Shown: piece by piece, positions 1 to 5,419 of the stretch | Layout of the letters: each line of letters starts with the position of its first letter | How positions within the stretch are numbered: position 1 is the stretch's first letter | Source: Desulfobacteraceae bacterium | GTDB lineage: Bacteria; Desulfobacterota; Desulfobacteria; Desulfobacterales; Desulfobacteraceae | NCBI GenBank assembly: GCA_030638935.1 | Contig: DAOWDR010000414.1 | Location: 1-7,682, forward strand | DNA: 7,682 nucleotides | Direction of reading: 5' to 3' | Translations under genes and position numbers: made by a program | Notes under the pieces: generated by a model | Told to the model about the DNA's origin: nothing | What the model saw: only the letters and a program-made list of their open reading frames with translations | Databases searched by the model: none

Positions 1-150
1 GGTATAACCCCCAAGATCACTCACATCACAAACCCGTTCCACATCATCGTTGAACCTGTGGCAGACCTCTATCCAGTCCTCTTGTTTTGCCTTTGCTTTG
101 ATCTTGATTTTTTGTGGGTCTTTTTGGAATTCCGCCTGGATCGATTTCAT
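1..150 (-). CDS. Unrecognised protein, N-terminal 50 residues (cut by window edge)
   Basis: An open minus-strand frame starts at ATG (148-150) and is still open at base 1, giving 50 codons. It begins MKSIQAEFQKDPQKIKIKAK and continues with a hydrophilic, Lys/Asp/Glu-rich stretch containing two cysteines (residues 30 and 41). There is no signal peptide or membrane segment, so a cytoplasmic protein is likely. A G-rich stretch (GGGGGCG) lies about 6 bases upstream of the ATG as a modest ribosome binding site, and a candidate promoter sits at 191-220. I do not recognise the family and cannot assign a function. The hairpin at 224-258 suggests it is transcribed separately from the lipoprotein operon. 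Confidence 0.5.
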   Translation of the reverse strand, partial: MKSIQAEFQKDPQKIKIKAKAKQEDWIEVCHRFNDDVERVCDVSDLGGYT

Positions 151-190
151 GTTTCGCCCCCAGATTTATTATATAACTTCTCCTTGGTAT

Positions 191-220
191 ATCATATAAA
201 AGATCACCCAACCTTGTCCA
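191..220 (-). promoter_or_regulatory. Candidate sigma-70 promoter for the gene at 1-150
   Basis: Read on the minus strand, TGGACA (215-220, 5 of 6 to the -35 consensus) and TATGAT (191-196, 5 of 6 to the -10 consensus) are 18 bp apart. Transcription would begin near 184, leaving a leader of about 34 bases before the ATG at 150. The surroundings are AT-rich, so chance matches are likelier than usual; the location just after a candidate terminator raises the plausibility. Confidence 0.4.
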
Positions 221-223
221 TAT

Positions 224-258
224 AAAAAAGCAAGTTAACCCCTATTTAAATGCTTTTT
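224..258 (-). terminator. Candidate intrinsic terminator of the lipoprotein operon
   Basis: On the minus strand AAAAAGCA (251-258) and TGCTTTTT (225-232) are perfect 8-base complements separated by 18 bases. The loop contains a further TTAA/TTAA pairing and the 3' arm runs into six consecutive U before AUAU. The stem overlaps the last codons and the stop of the 242-808 gene. The stem is AU-rich and therefore weak, so this is tentative. Confidence 0.42.
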
Positions 259-808
259 CAAGCTCTCTGTCCAGTTCCTTTTCGGCATTTTGGGCTTGGA
301 AGACTTGCCAGCGGGCATCTTCTTTTTTATAGGAAGAAATTACCTGGTTCCGGATAGACTGCTTTACCCCATTGGTTTCCATGAAGGCCAAAATATAGAG
401 TTCCGAACTCGGGGATATCCACACATCCTTTTGATGGGACCCGTTCAAGGTTTCATTGGTCACCTGACGGCTCACCTGTTTACCCAGCCGGTCCACCAAC
501 TGATTATCGTCTAACCCGGTCTGGAGGACAAAATTGTTCACAAGGGACTCAACCTTGACAGACAATTGCCTGGCCAGTTCGTTCCGGGCCTGGGCCAGGG
601 CCGCTGTTTTGGCAAACTGCATACCGGATTTGCCGATTTTTGCCGATCCAACCGCTGAAAAAAGATCTTTTTCATGACCAATCAGCACCCACTCCGGTGC
701 ATTTTCAAACTCATCTTCCATGGCTTCATTGTCAATGTGTTTATTGCTGCAGCCTGTCAGCATAATGCAGAAGGCCAGCACCAGGGGGATGAAAAGATTT
801 TTTATCAT
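242..808 (-). CDS. LPP20-family outer-membrane lipoprotein (short)
   Basis: This is a 188-residue lipoprotein. Residues 1-20 are a short lipoprotein signal peptide ending in the lipobox LTGC, with lipidated Cys20 followed by Ser, which predicts outer-membrane sorting. Residues 40-150 match the LPP20 pattern: a strand (FSAVGSAKIG, 50-59), a long helix rich in Ala and Arg (AKTAALAQARNELARQL, 66-82) and a later strand (ELYILAFME, 136-144). The C-terminus (160-188) is a charged helix. The family is named for a Helicobacter pylori lipoprotein, and its biochemical role is unknown. The gene is the last of four lipoprotein genes; its ATG overlaps the previous stop as ATGA, and AAGGAG inside the previous gene, 8 bases upstream, serves as ribosome binding site. 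Family assignment is fairly sure; function is not. Confidence 0.85.
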   Translation of the reverse strand: MIKNLFIPLVLAFCIMLTGCSNKHIDNEAMEDEFENAPEWVLIGHEKDLFSAVGSAKIGKSGMQFAKTAALAQARNELARQLSVKVESLVNNFVLQTGLDDNQLVDRLGKQVSRQVTNETLNGSHQKDVWISPSSELYILAFMETNGVKQSIRNQVISSYKKEDARWQVFQAQNAEKELDRELEKAFK

Positions 809-1866
809 TGAACACTCTCCTTTGTATGAATTTTATTTATACCCAATGCCGATAAAAGCCTTTGGGAAATCAGTTGGGAAATTGCCATAACTGCCTTGTG
901 CATGGCTTCATTTTGATCCACATGGCCCTTCCGGAGGTTTTCATTTATTTCGGCAAACAGGGCATGGGAGCCGGTTTCAATCACCTCCACATCTCCTGTG
1001 GCCCTTACAAAAACAATCTTGGGATTTGCAAGGCTTAAGGGGGTGACCTCAACCTGGCCCATGACCCAGGCATCTGCCTTGTCCATGTCCAGGGTGATTA
1101 GAATCCCATTTTGGGTCAAAGCTTTGGACAGGATTTTTCCGGCAACGGGTCCGTATTCCCCTGTGACATCAATGTAAAATTTGAGTTCCGCCTGGATGAG
1201 GGCCAATTCCGAGGTCATTTTAGCCATGTCCAGTTCCAATTCGGACAGGGCTGGGTAATTCACCACCGCAAGCCGGCTTTCTATGCCATGGCGCTCAAGG
1301 GACAGAGACATTATCCTGTTAAGGGTAGCCATCCTGGGTAATCGTCCTTTAATCTTTTCAAGGGCAATGGCTTCTGCCCTGAGCCGATTGTCCAGTCTTT
1401 CCAGGTCCTGGGTCCAATTTCTGCCCGCATCCACCCGGTCCAGGACCGCAAGGGCATGAAAATCCCCTGCCTCATCCTGCCAGATTTTTCCAATTTTAGC
1501 ACCCTCAAGGCGAACCGATGAGAAAATCTGTATTTGTGATTCAATGGTCTTTTCAAAGTGTTCAATATTGTCAGATCCCAGGGAGGAGGTGGCCAGGCTT
1601 GTGGTCTGGGATTGGACCCTGGATTCAAAGATAGAGGAGAGTTCCGCCAGGGCCTGGCGCCGGGCATCCATTCCTGTGGGGCCACCCCCTTCTGCCCTAA
1701 GAAATCGTGTTTCCGGGAAATCAGATGTGTTGTTCAAGGGTGTGGCAATAGATTTTTTGCCGCAGCCCTGGGTAAGAAGCACCAGGAGTACCAGCAGCCC
1801 CAATGTCACCATGGGACCCAAAGGATTCAGCAGTATCCCATCTCTTATTCTCTGTTGTCTTTTCAT
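805..1866 (-). CDS. LPP20-domain lipoprotein with a long C-terminal extension
   Basis: This 353-residue protein has a charged N-terminus, a hydrophobic stretch (20-31) and a lipobox-like LTQGC with Cys35 followed by Gly, so it is probably outer-membrane anchored. Residues 53-150 resemble the LPP20 domain of the next gene: a Gly-rich strand, the helix ARRQALAELSSIFESRVQSQ (68-87) and a strand pair ending in DFHALAVLD (135-143). Residues 150-228 are predominantly helical and possibly coiled. Residues 229-341 form a separate alpha/beta domain that starts KFYIDVTGEYGPVAG and ends in a long helix; I cannot name it, though it loosely recalls TolB-like or FlgT-like periplasmic folds. The ATG at 1866 is supported by GGGGAGGT just upstream. 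It follows the COG3014 gene by 26 bp and overlaps the short LPP20 gene by 4 bp. The Gln at -2 makes the lipobox slightly atypical. Confidence 0.75.
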   Translation of the reverse strand: MKRQQRIRDGILLNPLGPMVTLGLLVLLVLLTQGCGKKSIATPLNNTSDFPETRFLRAEGGGPTGMDARRQALAELSSIFESRVQSQTTSLATSSLGSDNIEHFEKTIESQIQIFSSVRLEGAKIGKIWQDEAGDFHALAVLDRVDAGRNWTQDLERLDNRLRAEAIALEKIKGRLPRMATLNRIMSLSLERHGIESRLAVVNYPALSELELDMAKMTSELALIQAELKFYIDVTGEYGPVAGKILSKALTQNGILITLDMDKADAWVMGQVEVTPLSLANPKIVFVRATGDVEVIETGSHALFAEINENLRKGHVDQNEAMHKAVMAISQLISQRLLSALGINKIHTKESVQ

Positions 1867-1892
1867 TGACCTCCCCTTTTCAGTCTACGGTA

Positions 1893-3221
1893 TTAAAGGC
1901 CAGGAGAATCGTTCACTACAATATAATGTATTTTACCGGCCTTCACCAGGATGTTTTTTGTTTTTCCCTCTCCATTGCCCAAAGAAGGAATGTCCAACTG
2001 CCAGGCCCCTGGTTCAACAAAGGCCCGGCCCATATAAATTGCCGCCGGCAATGTCTGCCAGGATCTTAGATCGGCCCGCTCTAAAAACAGGTTCAATAGA
2101 TTAAATGCCGTTTCAATTGCCTGTTCCATATCCTTATTGCCGTTTTTACCGGCCTGTTTAGCAGCCTGCTGGATAACAACCTGCTTGGCCACAGCCCTGG
2201 CAATGGTTTTGGCTATTATCCTTGCCCTGTGGTCGGCAAGATTTTTTAGGGCAATGGCATTTATATCAGCCACAAGCTGGGCCTGGATCGACATTTCACC
2301 TGCTTCAGACCTTAAAAGAAACCGGGTCTCTTTTGGGGCGGAAAGGGGCACAAGCTTGGGAAACGCCAGGGTAATAGGTCCTGCCCGGGTTGGGATATAT
2401 ATCCTGTCCTCAATTTTAACAGGAGCTCTTCCTGCCAATTGGATAAACACAATTTTTCCCAGGGTTTGGGTATCCAAAAGGTCGCTGCCGGGTGTATCCC
2501 CGGGTACCAGGACCCTGGCATCTTCCATTCTGTTCACGATTCTTGCCACCCGCACAAAATCTTCTTTTAGGGAATCAGGAGCCGGGGTCTGGTAATGATT
2601 TTCATAATCTGCATAGGATTCCAGGGCTTTTTGATAATCGATAAAGGCTGCATCCAGATCATTGCCTGCTTCATTGAGGATACCTGAAAGATATCGGCCA
2701 AAGGCATCTTCTTTATAGACATTTTTTTCGTCATACCGGTCATTGTACAGGGCAAGCAGGGAGTCCAGGCGACGGCATTCCACAAGGGCGTCTTCGGGAT
2801 TATCCGCATCAAGATAGGCAATGGCAGACATGAGATGGATCATTGCCCGTTCATAGTCTTCTCCCCCGTAGGTGAGCAAATAGTCGTTGGCAATCAATGA
2901 GAGGGTCTCCCGGGAAAGGCTTAAGGTCCACAATTGTTCGGCCAGGTCCTCGGCCCTGTGAAATCTTTCCTGGGCAGTCTCAAATTTTCGGCACTGCATA
3001 TGGACCATGGCGGAATCCAGCAAAAAAAGCAGTTCCGAATTGGTCCCGTAGTCCTCCCGGCTCTCTTCAACCAGGCGGATTGCTCCATCGCAATCTCCTG
3101 TTGCCAAACGGGCCGACAGGGTATCATAGGCAACATGACCTGCACAACCGCCCAGAACCAGAATAGGAACCAGACCGGCAATCAGGCGGGACAAGAGGTT
3201 CAAAAAATGGAGCAAAAGCAT
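1893..3221 (-). CDS. COG3014-type lipoprotein with helical (TPR-like) repeats
   Basis: From the ATG at 3221 the protein has 442 residues. It starts with a hydrophobic signal peptide and the lipobox LGGC, with Cys26 followed by Ala (outer-membrane sorting). Residues 30-230 are consecutive helix pairs of TPR type (for example AFIDYQKALESYADYENHY, 192-210). Residues 255-310 are strand-rich. A basic Ala-rich helix (330-357, RARIIAKTIARAVAKQVV) is followed by the stretch ADLRSWQTLPAAIYMGRAFV (383-402), which resembles the conserved end of COG3014 proteins. That family is uncharacterised but, as I recall, often sits beside lpoB-like and LPP20 genes, as here. A TTG in frame at 3236 would add five residues, but it has no ribosome binding site, whereas TGGAG lies 5 bases before the ATG. 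A scaffold role in the envelope is inference. Confidence 0.78.
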   Translation of the reverse strand: MLLLHFLNLLSRLIAGLVPILVLGGCAGHVAYDTLSARLATGDCDGAIRLVEESREDYGTNSELLFLLDSAMVHMQCRKFETAQERFHRAEDLAEQLWTLSLSRETLSLIANDYLLTYGGEDYERAMIHLMSAIAYLDADNPEDALVECRRLDSLLALYNDRYDEKNVYKEDAFGRYLSGILNEAGNDLDAAFIDYQKALESYADYENHYQTPAPDSLKEDFVRVARIVNRMEDARVLVPGDTPGSDLLDTQTLGKIVFIQLAGRAPVKIEDRIYIPTRAGPITLAFPKLVPLSAPKETRFLLRSEAGEMSIQAQLVADINAIALKNLADHRARIIAKTIARAVAKQVVIQQAAKQAGKNGNKDMEQAIETAFNLLNLFLERADLRSWQTLPAAIYMGRAFVEPGAWQLDIPSLGNGEGKTKNILVKAGKIHYIVVNDSPGL

Positions 3222-3226
3222 GGGAA

Positions 3227-3231
3227 CTCCA
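3227..3231 (-). promoter_or_regulatory. Ribosome binding site fixing the start of the COG3014-type gene
   Basis: TGGAG on the minus strand lies 5 bases before the ATG at 3221. It favours this ATG over the upstream TTG at 3236, which has no purine-rich stretch in front of it and nearly abuts the preceding stop codon at 3239. Confidence 0.55.
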
Positions 3232-3238
3232 GCCAAGC

Positions 3239-3862
3239 CTAGAACCAGAATTTCTTCTGCTTCACCATTTTTTTAATCTTTTTCTCCCCCAGCCATACCT
3301 TTTTATGGGTTTCCATATGGATCAGTTCCAGGTTGACCTGGTAATATTTGACCTGCTTTCCATCCACCCGGTCTGTTATGGTATTAATGGTGCCCTGGAG
3401 CATGAAATCAGCTCCAATTTCCTGGCCCTCCTCTTTGGCGGTTTCCTCGGAGGAATGGGAAGCCTGGTCCAGACGTTCTGTGCGAACCTCTTCCCGCTGG
3501 CCGCTGTCAGCCACCAAGTCGACTTCTCCGGAGTTGACCAGGGCACGCTCCAGATCCTTTACAAAGGTCTGGGTATTGATATGCTCATCGCTCCGATTTC
3601 TTACCGTTCCCACGATCACGCTGGGGCTTTTGCCTTGGTTTTCCTGCCTGTGGGTTCCAATCCAGCCCCGGTTCATGACATCCTGTATCATCTCTTCGGA
3701 AACCAGGCGGGAGTCGGTGTCATTCCACCGCCCGCTCAAGTCAATGGTTTCGTCTACAGATACCCGCTCAACACTGGTGCTTGCACACCCGGCCAGACTT
3801 ATCATCACAGCCAGCAGCAGCAATCCCGAGATCACCTGGTTTGTCTTTTTAAATTCTATCAT
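3239..3862 (-). CDS. lpoB: LpoB-like lipoprotein (penicillin-binding protein activator family)
   Basis: This 207-residue lipoprotein has signal peptide residues 1-25 and the lipobox LAGC, with Cys26 followed by Ala (outer membrane). Residues 40-200 fit the LpoB family: LSGRWNDTDSRLVSEEMIQD (42-61), a strand PSVIVGTVRNRSDEHINTQT (79-98), a helix with FVKDLERALVNSG, then the GADFMLQGTINTI strand and a final KVWLGEKKIKK strand. In E. coli, LpoB crosses the periplasm from the outer membrane and stimulates the peptidoglycan synthase PBP1B. Here only about 15 residues separate the lipidated Cys from the fold, so the long flexible linker of the E. coli protein is absent and the same mechanism cannot be assumed. 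The ATG is preceded by AAAGGA with 8-base spacing. It is the first gene of the lipoprotein operon. Confidence 0.82.
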   Translation of the reverse strand: MIEFKKTNQVISGLLLLAVMISLAGCASTSVERVSVDETIDLSGRWNDTDSRLVSEEMIQDVMNRGWIGTHRQENQGKSPSVIVGTVRNRSDEHINTQTFVKDLERALVNSGEVDLVADSGQREEVRTERLDQASHSSEETAKEEGQEIGADFMLQGTINTITDRVDGKQVKYYQVNLELIHMETHKKVWLGEKKIKKMVKQKKFWF

Positions 3863-3888
3863 TGAAAAGTTCCTTTATTTTAATTCCA

Positions 3889-3915
3889 GGCCAATGGCCA
3901 TGACCCAAAAAGGGT
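3889..3915 (-). promoter_or_regulatory. Two short inverted repeats in the leader of the lipoprotein operon
   Basis: GGCCA-A-TGGCC (3889-3899) is a perfect 5-bp-arm inverted repeat with a single central base. Next to it, ACCC/GGGT (3903-3906 and 3912-3915) flank an A5 tract (T5 in the transcript). Both fall between the candidate -10 and the ribosome binding site, where an operator or small leader hairpin could act. They are short enough to occur by chance. Confidence 0.25.
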
Positions 3916-3924
3916 TCTTAGAGA

Positions 3925-3951
3925 ATTACAAAAGCTAGGGGCTATTGTCAA
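3925..3951 (-). promoter_or_regulatory. Candidate promoter of the lipoprotein operon
   Basis: The minus strand carries a perfect -35 hexamer TTGACA (3946-3951) and TGTAAT (3925-3930, 5 of 6 to the -10 consensus), separated by 15 bp, which is shorter than the preferred 17. Transcription would start near 3918, giving a leader of about 55 bases. The -35 begins 5 bases past the stop of the upstream methyltransferase gene, and no convincing terminator separates the two, so read-through from that gene is also possible. Confidence 0.45.
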
Positions 3952-3956
3952 CTGCT

Positions 3957-4454
3957 TCATATTTTCGTAAGATTGCAATTAAACCGAATTAACCATCTTG
4001 GAACAATATTGCAATAATCCTCATATTCTTTCCCAAATTTTGTTTTTAGCATGGGCTCTTCAAATCCAATTATAAAAATATGAAACAGACAATAAACACA
4101 TGCTGTATAACCCAATAACACAAAAGATTTGAAAAAAATCGCCTCTCCAAAAAGTAAAAACAGAATACCTATATACATTGGGTTCCTGACAAATCTATAC
4201 ATTCCAACTATAACCAGTTTTTTAGGGGGATCAATTGGAACAGGAGTTCCTTTCCCTATAAAAATAAAATCATAAAAGCACCATAAAGATATGGCCAACC
4301 CAATCAATACAGGTATGATTCCAATATATTGGGACTGCTCTATTTTATAAAAACCGGGTGAACCCAAAAAAGAGATAATTAAACAGGGTATAAAAACAAT
4401 TATTGAACCCGGCCCAATAGTCATGAAAAATAAAATTTTTAAAATTCTCTTCAT
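3957..4454 (-). CDS. Membrane methyltransferase of the isoprenylcysteine carboxyl methyltransferase / phospholipid methyltransferase type
   Basis: From the ATG at 4454 the protein has 165 residues. Hydrophobic segments lie at about 5-31, 43-66, 93-112 and 113-131. The conserved C-terminal half shows YRFVRNPMYIGIL (86-98), a Glu pair EEP (132-134) and FGKEYEDYCNIVPRWL (140-155). This is the usual pattern of small bacterial ICMT/PEMT-like proteins that use S-adenosylmethionine at the membrane; the substrate cannot be told from sequence. A GTG at 4514, overlapping the radical SAM stop as GTGA, would add 20 residues. I prefer 4454 because relatives start with a short basic Met-Lys-Arg segment before the PG motif (15-16) and GGAA lies upstream; neither start has a strong ribosome binding site. 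Local GC is about 30-35%, far below the flanking genes. Confidence 0.78.
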   Translation of the reverse strand: MKRILKILFFMTIGPGSIIVFIPCLIISFLGSPGFYKIEQSQYIGIIPVLIGLAISLWCFYDFIFIGKGTPVPIDPPKKLVIVGMYRFVRNPMYIGILFLLFGEAIFFKSFVLLGYTACVYCLFHIFIIGFEEPMLKTKFGKEYEDYCNIVPRWLIRFNCNLTKI

Positions 4455-4510
4455 TATAAAAGGTTCCATGATAAATAAGTAAATGATTTTTACCCGGATA
4501 TTTATTGAAC

Positions 4511-5419
4511 TCACCGGATAATTTCTATGTTGAGTCTTCTGGCCATGTCTATTGCTGTTCTAAATTCTTCAGGCGTTAAAGGAGTTGAAAGCTCTTTAAT
4601 TTTGTCGGCATCTCCCATGGGATGGTATTGGGACATGAGATTAACACTGGTTTGTGGGGATATCTTTTCTTTTATAAATTTTAAAATCTCATGGGTTCCA
4701 TCCAGATTTCCAGGCATAACAAGATGTCTGACTATAAGTCCTGAACAGGCAACACCAGACTTATCCACTTTTAAATTTCCCACCTGATCATGCATCTCCT
4801 TGATGGCCTTTCTGGCTATATGGGGATAATCACGGGAATGGCAGTATTTTTTTGAAAGATCAGGTTCCCAAAATTTAAAGTCAGGCATGTAAATATCAAT
4901 GATATTGTTTAAGAGACAAAGAGTATCAATGCTTTCATACCCGGAACAATTGTAAATAAGAGGGATATTCAATCCATGATCGATTGCGATATTCAATGCC
5001 TTTAGAATCTGGGGGACCACATGACTGGGGGTGACAAGGTTTATATTGTGGCACCCGATTTTTTGTAAATGCAGCATAATAGATGCAATTTTTTCATCAT
5101 CTGCCTCCTGGCCCATACCCCTGACACTGATATCATAATTCTGGCAAAATATGCATTTCAGGTTGCAATTGGAAAAGAAAATAGTTCCCGAGCCGTGATC
5201 TCCTACAAGCTGGGGTTCTTCACCAAAATGGGCTGAAAAACTTGAGACCAAAGCATTTTTCCCTGTTGAGCAATATCCTTTTTCTTCCTTTGTCCTGTCC
5301 ACCTTGCATTGCCTTGGACACAAGGTGCAGGAGGCTAAAAGAGAAGAGGCTTGGTTGATCTTCTTTAATAACCCTCCCTGCTGTTTTTCTTTGATGTATT
5401 TGGGGATGTAGTCATCCAT
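4511..5419 (-). CDS. PflX-like radical SAM protein (COG1313 type)
   Basis: This is a 302-residue cytoplasmic iron-sulfur protein. The radical SAM motif CxxxCxxC is CNLKCIFC, with cysteines 85, 89 and 92 that bind a 4Fe-4S cluster for S-adenosylmethionine cleavage. It is preceded by the typical strand HFGEEPQLVG...GSGTIFFSN (64-84). An N-terminal cluster CTLCPRQC (Cys31, 34, 38) with Cys50 may bind an additional metal and is typical of this family. Members are often annotated as putative pyruvate formate-lyase activating enzymes, but their true substrates are mostly unknown and no glycyl-radical enzyme is visible here. The start overlaps the activator's stop by 8 bp, with only a weak AAAGAG upstream, which suggests translational coupling. 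The gene is AT-rich (about 35% in sampled stretches) compared with the activator. Confidence 0.85.
   Translation of the reverse strand: MDDYIPKYIKEKQQGGLLKKINQASSLLASCTLCPRQCKVDRTKEEKGYCSTGKNALVSSFSAHFGEEPQLVGDHGSGTIFFSNCNLKCIFCQNYDISVRGMGQEADDEKIASIMLHLQKIGCHNINLVTPSHVVPQILKALNIAIDHGLNIPLIYNCSGYESIDTLCLLNNIIDIYMPDFKFWEPDLSKKYCHSRDYPHIARKAIKEMHDQVGNLKVDKSGVACSGLIVRHLVMPGNLDGTHEILKFIKEKISPQTSVNLMSQYHPMGDADKIKELSTPLTPEEFRTAIDMARRLNIEIIR

Noticed and set aside
1544..2104. Plus-strand open frame spanning the junction of two lipoprotein genes
   Set aside because: It is antisense to two supported genes and their 26-bp spacer, and shows no domain, signal peptide or upstream ribosome binding site.
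3222..3236. TTG start at 3236 for the COG3014-type gene
   Set aside because: It has no ribosome binding site and lies only 2 bases past the preceding stop, while the ATG at 3221 has TGGAG at good spacing and gives a normal signal peptide.
3305..3865. Overlapping plus-strand open frames opposite the lpoB-like gene
   Set aside because: The minus-strand reading has a signal peptide, lipobox and family motifs; the plus-strand readings have none.
4455..4514. GTG start at 4514 for the methyltransferase, overlapping the previous stop as GTGA
   Set aside because: It is possible, but it has no ribosome binding site and adds 20 residues that relatives of this family usually lack; the ATG at 4454 gives the usual N-terminus.
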